Shown here one piece after another: positions 29,878 to 43,305 of a DNA stretch of 64,000 bases (position 1 is the stretch's first letter; each line of letters begins with the position of its first letter). This stretch comes from Rhodoplanes sp. Z2-YC6860 (GTDB lineage: Bacteria; Pseudomonadota; Alphaproteobacteria; Rhizobiales; Xanthobacteraceae). The stretch lies in contig NZ_CP007440.1 of NCBI RefSeq assembly GCF_001579845.1, positions 5,478,029 through 5,542,028 on the forward strand. Direction: 5' to 3'. Below the pieces are notes generated by a model. The model did not search any database. It was not told where the DNA came from and saw only the letters and a program-made list of their open reading frames with translations. The position numbers and the translations under genes are program-made.

Positions 29878-30606
29878 TCAGGCCGGCACGGCCTGGGATT
29901 GGCCCAGCATCCGCCCGCGGCCGGCCACATGGCCGCTGTCGCCGGCAAGCCGCATCGCCTTCCAGAACGCCGATTGCGTGCTGGTCACGACCGGCACGCC
30001 ATGCTGCCGCTCGATCGGCTCAGCGCATCCGAGCGTCAGGAGCCCGCCGCAGGAGATCAGCACAGCGTCGGGCTTCCCCGCCTCGTCGATCGCCGAGCCG
30101 CTCAGCTCGATGATCTCCTTCTCGGACTTGTTGCCCGCATCGCCAAATCCCGTCAGGCCGAAGCCGCGCAACGCCAGCACCTCGAAGCCCGAACGGCGCA
30201 GGAAGTCCACGAGCCGGTCGTTGACCACATCCGAATAGGCGGTCGCGACCGCGATGCGCTTGGCGCCGACGCTTTTCAGTCCGTCGACCACCGCCTCGGT
30301 CATGGTCGAAACCGGCAGGCCGGTTTCCCTGCGGAGCTTTTCGAGAAGCTGCTGATGCGCCTCATAGCCGCGATAGAACGTGAGCGACGTGCCGATCACC
30401 ATGATGGCGTCGACGCCCTCCTTCGCGAGGCTCTTCGCCGCCGGCAGGATTGCGTCGAAGGCCGCATCGTAGCCCGCCGGCGTCAGCGCCTTCACGCCGA
30501 CGGCGCGCGGAATGAACTTCACGCCCGGATACATCATCGGGCCCTCGTCCGGCACCTTGTCGGTCGAGAACGGCACGACCAGACCGATGGTGAGTTGCTT
30601 CGTCAT
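29878..30606 (-). CDS. Arylmalonate decarboxylase-like / maleate isomerase-family protein
   Basis: Asp/Glu racemase superfamily, about 242 residues. The C-terminal catalytic Cys is present in LISCGGLLTLG, and the neighbouring GVPVVTSTQSAFWKAMRLAG closely recalls arylmalonate decarboxylases. The first Cys position of true racemases is replaced by GTSLTFYRG, the arrangement seen in those decarboxylases, so a cofactor-free decarboxylase is more likely than a racemase or maleate isomerase. ATG at 30606 follows GGGAG by about nine bases. A Bug-type binding protein gene lies upstream, suggesting an uptake-and-breakdown pair set inside the purine gene block. Substrate unknown. Confidence 0.75.
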   Translation of the reverse strand: MTKQLTIGLVVPFSTDKVPDEGPMMYPGVKFIPRAVGVKALTPAGYDAAFDAILPAAKSLAKEGVDAIMVIGTSLTFYRGYEAHQQLLEKLRRETGLPVSTMTEAVVDGLKSVGAKRIAVATAYSDVVNDRLVDFLRRSGFEVLALRGFGLTGFGDAGNKSEKEIIELSGSAIDEAGKPDAVLISCGGLLTLGCAEPIERQHGVPVVTSTQSAFWKAMRLAGDSGHVAGRGRMLGQSQAVPA

Positions 30607-30640
30607 GGCCTTCACTCCCTGCGATGGCTTAAATCTATCC

Positions 30641-31612
30641 CTATTCGACGCTGAGGCCCATGTCTTTCAAGATGGCGGTCCAGCGTTCGGCCTCGGCACG
30701 GATATAGGCCTTTGCCTGATCCGGCGTGCCGGTCTTGGGCTCCATGCCGAGCGACATGAAATGCTGCCGCGCTTCGGGCGTGCGCATGAAGTCGCCGATC
30801 GTGGCGTTGAGCTTTGCGAGGATCGGCTGCGGAAGATGGGGTGGCGCGGCAAACATCTGCCACGAGTTGGCGTCGAAGCCTTTGGCTCCGGCTTCGTTCA
30901 GTGTCGGCACCTCTGGCATGGTCGCGACGCGCTCGCCGGTCGTCACACCGATTGCCTTGAGTTTGCCGCTGCGAATGAGCGGCTGTAACGGACCGGCGTC
31001 CCCGATATAGACCGGCACATGACCTGCGATCACGTCGTTCAGGACCTGTCCCCCGCCGCGATAGGGCACGTGCTTCATTTGAAAGCCCATCATCCGCATC
31101 AGAACCTCGGCATAGACGTGATGCACCGAGCCGACGCCGGCCGAGGCGAACAGCAACTCGCCGGGCTTCTTCTTCGCGAGCGCCACGAGTTCCAAAAGCG
31201 AATTCACACCAAGGGACGGATGGACCACCATGACGAACGGCACGGTCGCAACCAGCATGATCGGCGTGAAGTCCTTCACCGGATCGTAAGCGAGCTTCTT
31301 GTAGAGGCCCGGCGCGATGGCGAAGGTCGAGCTCGTGCCCATCATCAGCGTGTAGCCGTCGGGGTCCGAGCGTGAGACCGCGAGCGCGCCGATGGTGGTG
31401 CCTGCGCCCGCGCGGTTCTCGACGATCACCGGCTGGCCGAGCCGCTGCTCGAGCCCGTGTGCAACGAAGCGCGTCAACGCGTCGGTGCCGCCACCCGCGG
31501 CATACGGCACGACGATTTTGATGGGGCGATTGGGATAGTCGTCAGCCGACGCAGACGCGCTCAGCACGACGCAGGCAACAAGCAGCGCGGTCCCAATTTT
31601 TGTGCGAAGCAC
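30641..31612 (-). CDS. Bug/TctC-family periplasmic solute-binding protein
   Basis: Extracytoplasmic binding protein of tripartite tricarboxylate-transporter type, 323 residues. A signal peptide ends near SASADDYPNRPIK; VENRAGAGTTIGALAVSRSDPDGYT and KHVPYRGGGQVLNDVIAGHV are the usual signatures. It starts with GTG at 31612, seven bases after GGGAGTGAGAC. No tctA or tctB membrane gene is nearby, so it is an orphan, like most Bug proteins. Placed upstream of the decarboxylase-like gene, it may capture an organic acid used by that enzyme. Confidence 0.88.
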   Translation of the reverse strand: MLRTKIGTALLVACVVLSASASADDYPNRPIKIVVPYAAGGGTDALTRFVAHGLEQRLGQPVIVENRAGAGTTIGALAVSRSDPDGYTLMMGTSSTFAIAPGLYKKLAYDPVKDFTPIMLVATVPFVMVVHPSLGVNSLLELVALAKKKPGELLFASAGVGSVHHVYAEVLMRMMGFQMKHVPYRGGGQVLNDVIAGHVPVYIGDAGPLQPLIRSGKLKAIGVTTGERVATMPEVPTLNEAGAKGFDANSWQMFAAPPHLPQPILAKLNATIGDFMRTPEARQHFMSLGMEPKTGTPDQAKAYIRAEAERWTAILKDMGLSVE

Positions 31613-31643
31613 GTCTCACTCCCTCGTCGCGCACGCTCTCTCC

Positions 31644-31788
31644 CCGTCATCCTGCGGCGCGAGTGAGCCATCAGCGCGTTCACGCGCGTCTTCGACGCGC
31701 TATGGCGAACGAGCCTCGAAGGATGACCGGCCCGGATTCCGGGGCCGCATCCTTCGAGGCTCGCTACGCTCGCGCCTCAGGATGACCG
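31644..31788. repeat. REP-like palindromic repeat, copy 2 (with inserted GCGTTCACGCGCGTCTTC segment)
   Basis: Starts CCGTCATCCTGCGGCGCGAG and ends CGCCTCAGGATGACC. It contains the extra segment also found at 51493-51557 and in part near 8873-8898, so it is a compound form. It lies between purC and the Bug gene. Confidence 0.75.
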
Positions 31789-31883
31789 GGCGAGAGTGCG
31801 CGTGTTTTGGGAGAGCCTAAAGACATTAACGGCCGGGACAAGCCCGGCCGTTCCATCAGTTCAATTGCGATGGCCTGAGAGCG

Positions 31884-32651
31884 TCAGCCCTTCACCAGCA
31901 CCGGACCGGTGCCTTGCGGCCGCTCGTTCTCGCTCATGACGCCGAGGCGCCGCGCGACGTCGGTATAGGCTTCGAGCAACCCACCCATGTCGCGGCGGAA
32001 GCGGTCCTTGTCGAGCTTCTCGTTGGACTTGAGGTCCCACAGCCGGCACGAATCCGGCGACAGCTCGTCGGCGACCACGATCCGCATCAGGTCGTTTTCC
32101 CAGAGCCGGCCGCACTCCATCTTGAAATCGACGAGACGGATGCCGACGCCGAGGAAGAGGCCGCACATGAAATCGTTAACGCGTATGGCAAGCGCCATCA
32201 CGTCGTCGATCTCCTGCGGGGTGGCCCAGCCGAACGCCGTGATGTGCTCTTCCGACACCATCGGATCGTTGAGCTGATCGTTCTTGTAATAGAACTCGAT
32301 GATCGAGCGCGGCAACTGGGTGCCTTCCTCGATGCCCAGCCGCGTCGCGAGCGAACCAGCCGCGACGTTTCGCACCACGATCTCGAGCGGAATGATCTCG
32401 ACCTCGCGAATCAACTGCTCGCGCATGTTGAGCCGGCGGATGAAATGCGTCGGCACGCCGATATCGTTAAGACGCTGAAACAGATATTCGGAGATGCGGT
32501 TGTTAAGGACGCCCTTGCCTTCGATCACCTGATGCTTCTTGGCGTTGAAAGCGGTCGCGTCGTCCTTGAAGTGCTGGATCAAGGTGCCAGGTTCCGGGCC
32601 CTCATAGAGGACCTTCGCCTTGCCTTCATAGATGCGGCGACGGCGGCTCAT
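31884..32651 (-). CDS. purC: SAICAR synthetase
   Basis: Joins aspartate to carboxyaminoimidazole ribotide in purine synthesis. Start set at the ATG of [20 protein letters not shown] (32651), giving 255 residues, the usual length; the frame is open to 32774, but the extra 41 residues look non-coding. Landmarks include [47 protein letters not shown]-type substrate residues and [12 protein letters not shown] clear ribosome-binding site is lacking. It diverges from the zeta-inhibitor gene and leads the purine gene block, separated from purS by two unrelated genes and a REP element. Confidence 0.95.
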   Translation of the reverse strand: MSRRRRIYEGKAKVLYEGPEPGTLIQHFKDDATAFNAKKHQVIEGKGVLNNRISEYLFQRLNDIGVPTHFIRRLNMREQLIREVEIIPLEIVVRNVAAGSLATRLGIEEGTQLPRSIIEFYYKNDQLNDPMVSEEHITAFGWATPQEIDDVMALAIRVNDFMCGLFLGVGIRLVDFKMECGRLWENDLMRIVVADELSPDSCRLWDLKSNEKLDKDRFRRDMGGLLEAYTDVARRLGVMSENERPQGTGPVLVKG

Positions 32652-33021
32652 CGGGGTGTACCGTGGTTTGTTAAAATCCATCGAGATGCCGTGGCTCCAG
32701 TTGGGATCGGTCCGCGGCGGCAAGCGGCTGGCTCGAGAGTCAGTAGAATCGAACGCCTTACCGTTTACGACCAAAACCTATCCGATCGGGTGGGACAGCA
32801 CAATCGACATAAGCCCTCATCCCGGAGCACGCAACAGACGCCTGCGACACTGCGGTGGATCGCCTTGACGCACTGGGACTGTTGTGCAAACCGCACAGAG
32901 ACCATAATTTGCTACAAACTTCCGCCATAGAGAACATAGTCCCATGAAGCAGACAGCGAGACTTCACTGAAGCTGTCGCGATTTGGGAACGTTCGATCTG
33001 TAACCGTTTACGAGGGGCGAC
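32652..33021. promoter_or_regulatory. Divergent control region between purC and the zeta-inhibitor gene
   Basis: 370 bases without a credible gene. The 11-base word ACCGTTTACGA occurs at 32760-32770 and again at 33003-33013, just before the rightward gene, in the same orientation. No confident -35/-10 pair and no riboswitch-like structure was recognised. The rightward gene has GAGGGG seven to eight bases before its ATG. Confidence 0.35.
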
Positions 33022-33345
33022 ATGACGACATTCGATAAACGCGAAGAAGGTTTTGAAAAGCAGTTCGCGCATGATGAGGAACTGCGCTTCAAGGCCAATG
33101 CACGGCGCAACAAGCTTCTCGGCGCATGGGCGGCGACGCAAATGGGCTTGAGCGGCGCCGATGCCGACGCTTATGCCAAGGAGGTCGTGATGGCCGACTT
33201 CGAAGAGGCTGGCGACGAGGACGTGTTCCGCAAGGTCCGCAAGGATTTCGACGCGAAAGGCGTCAAGCAGACCGACCAACAGATCCGCACCACGATGACG
33301 ACGCTGATGGCGGAAGCCATCACCCTCATTAAAGCCGGAAAATAA
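33022..33345 (+). CDS. F1-ATPase inhibitor zeta subunit (DUF1476)
   Basis: 107-residue all-helical protein of the alphaproteobacterial zeta family, which blocks ATP hydrolysis by the F1F0 ATP synthase. MTTFDKREEGFEKQFAHDEE is the inhibitory N-terminal segment; KANARRNKLLGAWAATQMGL and the C-terminal helices match the family. Its location beside purC is the usual alphaproteobacterial arrangement. An aldolase gene follows after 22 bases and may share its transcript. Confidence 0.94.
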   Translation: MTTFDKREEGFEKQFAHDEELRFKANARRNKLLGAWAATQMGLSGADADAYAKEVVMADFEEAGDEDVFRKVRKDFDAKGVKQTDQQIRTTMTTLMAEAITLIKAGK

Positions 33346-33367
33346 CCACCAAACGGACGATCTCACG

Positions 33368-34147
33368 ATGGCTGCGCTTCCAGGTTTTTCTCTCGCCCGC
33401 AGGCTGGCCGCGGGCGAGACCGTCTACACCGGCTGGTGCGCCCTGCCCGCGCCGGTCGTGGCCGAGTCGATTGCTCGTGAAGGCTTCAACACGGTCACGA
33501 TCGATCAGCAGCACGGCCTGTGGGACACCGCAGCCACGGCGACCGCGATCATGGCCATCCGCTCGGTGGGCGCGGCGCCCGTCGTGCGCATTCCGCTCGG
33601 CGCATTCGCGGCGGCGAGCCGCTCGCTCGACCTCGGCGCCGAAGGCATCATCGCGCCGATGATCAACACGGTGGCGGACGCAAAGGCGTTCGTCGAAGCC
33701 ACGAAATTCACGCCGCTTGGCGAGCGGAGCTGGGGCCCGATGCGGGCTCTCACGCTCGCCGGCATCGGCGACCCAAAGGCGTATTTGCACAACGCCAACG
33801 AGAACACCGTCACGCTCGCGATGATCGAGACCAGGACCGCGATGGCAAACATCGATGCGATCGCGGCGGTGCCAGGCATCGATGTGCTGTTCGTGGGCCC
33901 GTCGGATTTGTCGATCGAGCTGAGCGACGGCAAGGACCTCGATCCGCACTCGCCGGCCGTCGAAGCCGCGCTCGACAGGATCATCGCGGCTTGCCGCAAG
34001 GCCGGCAAGATCGCAGGGCTCTACTGCCTCAACGCCGAGCGCGCGGTGGCCTGCGCCAAGCGCGGCATGCGCTTCCTCGCGGTCGGCAGCGATTTGACCT
34101 TCCTGCGCGCCGGCACCGCTGCGCAGATCAAGGTGTTGAAGGGCTGA
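33368..34147 (+). CDS. HpcH/HpaI-family aldolase
   Basis: Class II pyruvate aldolase of the 2,4-dihydroxyhept-2-ene-1,7-dioate / 2-keto-3-deoxyrhamnonate aldolase group, 259 residues. The N-terminal ETVYTGWCALPAPVVAESIA, the TIDQQHGLWD motif and the LGAEGIIAPMINTVADAKAF metal-site region are family marks. GIDVLFVGPSDLSIELSDG near residue 180 is also typical. Metal-dependent C-C cleavage releasing pyruvate is expected; the aldehyde partner is unknown. It follows the zeta gene closely, without a strong ribosome-binding site. Confidence 0.9.
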   Translation: MAALPGFSLARRLAAGETVYTGWCALPAPVVAESIAREGFNTVTIDQQHGLWDTAATATAIMAIRSVGAAPVVRIPLGAFAAASRSLDLGAEGIIAPMINTVADAKAFVEATKFTPLGERSWGPMRALTLAGIGDPKAYLHNANENTVTLAMIETRTAMANIDAIAAVPGIDVLFVGPSDLSIELSDGKDLDPHSPAVEAALDRIIAACRKAGKIAGLYCLNAERAVACAKRGMRFLAVGSDLTFLRAGTAAQIKVLKG

Positions 34148-34170
34148 GAGTGCCGGCTGAAAGAGCCGGG

Positions 34171-34213
34171 CCGTATCCTTCGAGGCTCGCTGCGCTCGCG
34201 CCTCAGGATGACG
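34171..34213. repeat. REP-like half element, copy 3
   Basis: Right half of the family: CCGTATCCTTCGAGGCTCGC through CGCCTCAGGATGACGG, directly after the aldolase gene. Confidence 0.7.
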
Positions 34214-34264
34214 GTGTGAGAAGAGCAATCGCTGCAGCGTCGTTGTACCAAGCTCCGTTCCGTC

Positions 34265-34314
34265 CCCGTCATCCTGAGGCGCGAACGTCGCGAGCCTCGA
34301 AGGAGACGGCCCCG
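34265..34314. repeat. REP-like half element, copy 4
   Basis: Left half: CCGTCATCCTGAGGCGCGAA to GAGCCTCGAAGGAGACGGCC. With the half at 34171 it appears to be one repeat split by about 50 unrelated bases. Confidence 0.7.
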
Positions 34315-34318
34315 ATGG

Positions 34319-35527
34319 CTAGCGCGCGACCGTATCGATCTCCGCCGCGACGGAGCTGAGCACTGCAGACAGATCCCGCTCCACCTCGGCCATCTCAACG
34401 TCGATCACCCGATAACCCCGCTCCGTGAGCCAGGCCCGCCGCTCGGCGCGCGCCGTCACCGCCGTGTCCGTCTCTTCCACCGGGATCAGCTCCATCACGG
34501 CCTTGAGCGGAAACGACACGATGTCGGTGACGTGCGGGCCGACCGGCACCTGGCGCTTGAAGCCCTGGCCGATGAAGCGCTTGTCGCGCATCAGCGCGTC
34601 CCAGAACGTGCGCTCGGCCTCGGTCGGGTTGCGGCGAAGGAGCCGCGCCAGGCCGCGCACCGGGCCGCGCTCGTTCGGCACCCGGCCCTGGCCATGCTCG
34701 GCGAGCAGCGTTCGCAGCAACGCCGCCTCGTCGCCGTTCAACAAGCCGCCCCGCGCCGGACCCTTGCGGCCTTCGACCAGCGACATCACCACGCCATGCA
34801 GCGTGCGGATGTCCTGCTGGGTCGGATTCATCCGCGTGAAGATGTTGCGCAGGTTGATCTGCATGGTCGCTCGCTTGTCCGGCGGGCGGAAGAACTCGAC
34901 CTTTTCCAATTCGTGTTCGAGCATCGTGAAGAACGCGTGGAGCTGCTGCTTCGACACCGGCGGCGAGCGGTCCGGCATGGCAAACGGCAGCGCGCCCGCG
35001 GTCGCGTGCTTGAACCACTCGTAGGCGACGATGATCACGGCCTGGGCGAGGTTGAGCGACGCGAAGGCCGGATTGACCGGCAGCGTCAGGATGTAATCGG
35101 CGAGCGCGACCTCGTCGTTCTCGAGCCCCGAACGTTCGCGGCCGAACAAAATGCCGACCGTCTCGCCGGCTGCCACCGGCGCGGCCATCGTCTTTGCGGC
35201 CCCGGCCGCGTCGATCACCGGCTTCGCCTGGTCATGGGCCCGCGCCGTGGTCGCCAGCACCAGCGTGCAATCGGCGATGGCGGCCTCGACGCTCTCGTAG
35301 AGCACGGCGTCGTCCAGAATCCGGTCGGCGCCGGACGCCATTTTCTTGGCCTGCGGGTTCGGCCATTCCTCGCGCGGCTTGACCAGTCGCAGCCTGGACA
35401 GGCCGAAATTCGCCATGGCGCGGGCCGCCGACCCGATGTTCTCGCCAAGCTGCGGCTCGACCAGAATCACCACCGGCCCCGGCTGAACAACCCATCGCTT
35501 GGTCTTGTCGGTGCCTGCACCCGCCAT
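34319..35527 (-). CDS. TrmJ-type RNA methyltransferase fused to a DUF559 domain
   Basis: 402 residues. The first about 250 are a SPOUT-class tRNA (cytidine/uridine-2'-O-) methyltransferase of the TrmJ group: VVILVEPQLGENIGSAARAM, AALDA-type SAM knot with GILFGRERSGLENDEVALAD and SLNLAQAVIIVAYEW. The last about 115 residues resemble DUF559: NPTEAERTFWDALMRDKRF, GFKRQVPVGPHVTDIVSFPL, then RAWLTERGYRVIDVEMAEVE. The nuclease motif usually written VELDG is MELIP here, so one acidic residue appears lost and the domain may be inactive. ATG at 35527 follows GAGAGGA; a TTG one codon earlier is not needed. Confidence 0.88.
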   Translation of the reverse strand: MAGAGTDKTKRWVVQPGPVVILVEPQLGENIGSAARAMANFGLSRLRLVKPREEWPNPQAKKMASGADRILDDAVLYESVEAAIADCTLVLATTARAHDQAKPVIDAAGAAKTMAAPVAAGETVGILFGRERSGLENDEVALADYILTLPVNPAFASLNLAQAVIIVAYEWFKHATAGALPFAMPDRSPPVSKQQLHAFFTMLEHELEKVEFFRPPDKRATMQINLRNIFTRMNPTQQDIRTLHGVVMSLVEGRKGPARGGLLNGDEAALLRTLLAEHGQGRVPNERGPVRGLARLLRRNPTEAERTFWDALMRDKRFIGQGFKRQVPVGPHVTDIVSFPLKAVMELIPVEETDTAVTARAERRAWLTERGYRVIDVEMAEVERDLSAVLSSVAAEIDTVAR

Positions 35528-35550
35528 CAAATCCTCTCAGCCCCCTCGCC

Positions 35551-35593
35551 TGGAGCATTTTCCGGCGAAGTGTGAAGCCGTTCGCCGCGCTTC
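35551..35593. repeat. Diverged member of the GATCCCGAAAAGTG repeat family within a 322-base gap
   Basis: GGAGCATTTTCCGGCGAAGT and following GTGAAGCCGTTCGCC resemble the centre and right arm of the copies at 6159 and 23607. The rest of 35528-35849 holds no credible gene; the downstream isocitrate dehydrogenase has AGAGGTG six bases before its ATG. Confidence 0.45.
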
Positions 35594-35684
35594 CGTCTCC
35601 GAAGGGAGCGGAAACGGCTCTAGCCCATTCCTGCGGCAAAAGTCGACTTTCACCGTCCCCCCGCTTGGCAGAAGGCGTCCCTGA

Positions 35685-38072
<2,388 letters not shown>

Positions 38073-38112
38073 CGCGGCGCCCGCTGCGGCGGATATCTGC
38101 CAAGACCGATGA

Positions 38113-38146
38113 CCCGCTCGATGACGAACTCATCGAGCGGGTTTTT
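38113..38146 (+). terminator. Rho-independent terminator after the monomeric IDH gene
   Basis: A perfect 12-bp stem (CCCGCTCGATGA with its complement), five-base loop, then TTTTT. It separates the two isocitrate dehydrogenase genes into independent transcripts. Confidence 0.88.
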
Positions 38147-38253
38147 CGTGCGCGCCCGGAACGGCTCGAATCCAAGGACTGACGCGGCTTTCACGGCACG
38201 AAAGTCAGTGCTATAGAGCCGCCGCGCCGGCTCTATAGACGTGGGCTCCTTCA

Positions 38254-39465
38254 ATGGCAAAGATCAAGGTGAAGAATCCGGTCGTCGAGATGGACGGCGA
38301 CGAGATGACCCGGATCATCTGGCAGTTCATCAAAGACAAGCTGATCCATCCGTATCTCGACATCGACCTGCTCTACTACGATCTCAGCGTCCAGAAGCGC
38401 GACGAGACCAGCGACCAGATCACCATCGATGCCGCCAACAAGACCAAAGAGGTCGGCGTCGCTGTGAAGTGCGCCACCATCACGCCGGACGAAGGCCGCG
38501 TGAAGGAGTTCAACCTCAAGGAAATGTGGCGGTCGCCGAACGGCACCATCCGCAACATCCTGGGCGGCACGATTTTCCGCGAGCCGATCATCTGCAAGAA
38601 CATTCCGCGCCTGGTGCCGGGCTGGACCCAGCCGATCGTGATCGGCCGCCACGCCTTCGGCGATCAGTATCGCGCCACCGATTTCAAGTTCCCCGGGCCG
38701 GGCACGCTGACGATCAAGTTCACCGGCAACGACGGCAAGGTGATCGAGCGCGAGGTGTTCAAGGCGCCGGGCTCCGGCGTCACGATGGCGATGTACAACC
38801 TCGACGACTCGATCCGCGATTTTGCGAAGGCCTCGTTCAACTACGGCCTCAGCCGCAACTACTCGGTCTACCTGTCGACCAAGAACACCATCCTGAAGCA
38901 GTACGACGGCCGCTTCATGGAGCTGTTCCAGGAGATCTTCGACAAGGAGTTCAAGGCCGAGTTCGACAAGCGCAAGATCGTCTACCAGCACCGCCTGATC
39001 GACGACATGGTTGCTTCTGCGCTGAAGTGGTCGGGCGGCTACGTCTGGGCCTGCAAGAACTACGACGGCGACGTGCAGTCCGACACCGTGGCGCAGGGTT
39101 TCGGCTCGCTCGGCCTGATGACCTCTGTTCTGATGACGCCGGACGGCAAGGTGGTCGAGGCGGAAGCCGCGCACGGCACCGTGACGCGCCACTATCGCGA
39201 GCACCAGAAGGGAAACGAAACATCGACCAACTCGATGGCATCGATCTTTGCCTGGACGCGCGGCCTCGCGCACCGCGCCAAGCTCGACGGCACGCCCGAC
39301 CTCGCGAAGTTCGCGGCCACGCTCGAGAAGGTCTGTGTCGACACCGTCGAGGCCGGCTCCATGACCAAGGATCTGGCGCTGCTCGTCGGCCCGGATCAGC
39401 GCTGGCTCTCGACCACGGGCTTCCTCGACAAGATCGACGCGAATCTCAAGAAGGCGATGGCTTAA
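38254..39465 (+). CDS. icd: NADP-dependent isocitrate dehydrogenase, homodimeric (eukaryote-like) type
   Basis: Second isocitrate dehydrogenase, 403 residues, of the dimeric class common in Rhizobiales. [20 protein letters not shown] is the typical N-terminus; [18 protein letters not shown]-type substrate loop, [14 protein letters not shown] and [17 protein letters not shown] are conserved active-site segments. The recA-alaS pair follows downstream on the opposite strand, a common Rhizobiales neighbourhood, so this is probably the ancestral housekeeping copy. It ends before its own terminator. Confidence 0.96.
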   Translation: MAKIKVKNPVVEMDGDEMTRIIWQFIKDKLIHPYLDIDLLYYDLSVQKRDETSDQITIDAANKTKEVGVAVKCATITPDEGRVKEFNLKEMWRSPNGTIRNILGGTIFREPIICKNIPRLVPGWTQPIVIGRHAFGDQYRATDFKFPGPGTLTIKFTGNDGKVIEREVFKAPGSGVTMAMYNLDDSIRDFAKASFNYGLSRNYSVYLSTKNTILKQYDGRFMELFQEIFDKEFKAEFDKRKIVYQHRLIDDMVASALKWSGGYVWACKNYDGDVQSDTVAQGFGSLGLMTSVLMTPDGKVVEAEAAHGTVTRHYREHQKGNETSTNSMASIFAWTRGLAHRAKLDGTPDLAKFAATLEKVCVDTVEAGSMTKDLALLVGPDQRWLSTTGFLDKIDANLKKAMA

Positions 39466-39497
39466 GTCGCCGGTTCCTCCGAACAACTCCAGCCGGG

Positions 39498-39525
39498 AGG
39501 GCGGTCGAAAGGCCGCCCTTTTTTC
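39498..39525 (+). terminator. Rho-independent terminator after icd
   Basis: GGGCGGTC and GGCCGCCC (one G-T pair) form the stem around CGAAA-type loop bases, followed by a six-T run. Confidence 0.85.
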
Positions 39526-39540
39526 TTTTGGCGTTCGGTC

Positions 39541-39981
39541 TCACAGCGTGGCCAGCACGCGCTCGATCCCTTGCGCGATGCGGCCCCAGCCTGAGCCCAT
39601 CGCGTCGTAAGCCGCATCGTTCTGCGGCGAGCGGAAGCCCGCGTGCTCCATTTTGAGATGCGTGCCGCCCTCGACCGGCGTCAGCGTGAAGGTCACCGTG
39701 GAGTCGAGCCGCGAGCCGTAGGTCTGGTTGCTCGCAACGCCACCGACCCAAGAATAGCGCAACAGGCGGTGCAGCTCGCAGGCCAGCACCTCGCATTGCA
39801 CGGTGCCGTCCCAATCGCCCATCGGCTTGGCCTTGAAGGTGAAGCGGTGGCCGACCTCGGCGCGGAAGTCATTCGCCATCAGCCACTGCGCGATCAGCGC
39901 GCCTTCGGTGAGCGCGCGCCACACCCTGTCGGGCGGATAGGCGAGCCGCCGCTCGATGACGATGGAACGCGACGCGGTCAT
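39541..39981 (-). CDS. SRPBCC (AHSA1/START-like) domain protein
   Basis: 146-residue protein of the AHSA1/CalC subfamily: IVIERRLAYPPDRVWRALTE at the start, a beta-rich middle and TLTPVEGGTHLKMEHAGF near the end. These proteins bind hydrophobic ligands in a helix-grip cavity. Its start overlaps the end of an ArsR-type regulator gene by four bases, so the two are made together. ArsR-SRPBCC pairs are common, but the ligand and role are generally unknown. Confidence 0.9.
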   Translation of the reverse strand: MTASRSIVIERRLAYPPDRVWRALTEGALIAQWLMANDFRAEVGHRFTFKAKPMGDWDGTVQCEVLACELHRLLRYSWVGGVASNQTYGSRLDSTVTFTLTPVEGGTHLKMEHAGFRSPQNDAAYDAMGSGWGRIAQGIERVLATL

Positions 39982-40307
39982 TTGTCCAACTCGCTCAGCA
40001 GGCGCTCGAGGTTGTCGAGCCGCTTGGTCCAGAATTCGGCGTAGGTCTCAAGCCAGCCGGCCAGCGGGCTCAGGCCCTGAGGTCGCGCGCGATAGTGCAC
40101 GTGGCGGCCTTCGCGCCGCTCGGTCACGAGGCCGGCCTCACGCAGCGCGCGCAGATGCTGCGACACCGCGGGCTGCGACACGCGCGTGCCTGCGACCAGC
40201 GCACCGGCGGTGATCTCCTGCTCGCGCGCGATGCGCTCGAACACCGCCCTTCGAGTCGGATCGGCGAGAGTTTTCATCACGTCGTTCAACTGCGGGACAG
40301 CGCTCAT
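39978..40307 (-). CDS. ArsR-family transcriptional regulator
   Basis: 109-residue winged-helix repressor-like protein. MKTLADPTRRAVFERIAREQ and the recognition segment VSQPAVSQHLRALREAGLVT are typical. No metal-binding cysteines are present, so it belongs to the non-metal ArsR group usually paired with SRPBCC proteins. Its stop overlaps the SRPBCC start. An AT-rich palindrome lies seven bases before its ATG, in position for autoregulation. Confidence 0.92.
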   Translation of the reverse strand: MSAVPQLNDVMKTLADPTRRAVFERIAREQEITAGALVAGTRVSQPAVSQHLRALREAGLVTERREGRHVHYRARPQGLSPLAGWLETYAEFWTKRLDNLERLLSELDK

Positions 40308-40313
40308 TCTCTA

Positions 40314-40335
40314 TATATAAGCACACACTTATATA
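40314..40335. promoter_or_regulatory. Palindromic operator candidate for the ArsR-type regulator
   Basis: TATATAAG and CTTATATA form perfect 8-base arms around CACACA, seven bases upstream of the regulator's ATG. AT-rich palindromes of this kind are typical ArsR-family operators; autoregulation is inferred. Confidence 0.6.
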
Positions 40336-40394
40336 AAAATCAAAGCGCGAGGCCCACAGCGGGAAGCCGTGCAAAGTTCCCAAAAGGCGTGGTG

Positions 40395-43049
<2,655 letters not shown>

Positions 43050-43230
43050 TCGGCCGACCTGATCCTTGTCACGGCCGAACGTGGCGGCCCTTGATGTTTC
43101 AAGGGGATATGTAGCGGCGGGGTCTCGGACTGTCCAGGAACGGGCTGGAAAGCCCCGGGTTGCGGGGCCGTTTCGGTGGGCCGCACCGAAAAGCGTGGCA
43201 TTCTCAGGTTTCCAGCCCCGCGGTTTTCCA

Positions 43231-43265
43231 GAAAGAAAAGCGCCCCCGACGTCGGCCGGGAGCGC
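43231..43265 (-). terminator. Rho-independent terminator of recA
   Basis: On the minus strand GCGCTCCCGGC pairs with the GGGGGCGC side around CGACGTC, followed by TTTTCTTTC. It lies about 40 bases after the recA stop. Confidence 0.75.
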
Positions 43266-43305
43266 AACTCACTCAAGCGTTTCCAGAAGCGATGCCGCGG
43301 GCCGA

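Noticed and set aside
29878-30606. Classical two-cysteine Asp/Glu racemase or maleate isomerase
   Set aside because: The first catalytic Cys position reads GTSLTFYRG, so only one of the two cysteines is present; an arylmalonate-decarboxylase-like enzyme fits better.
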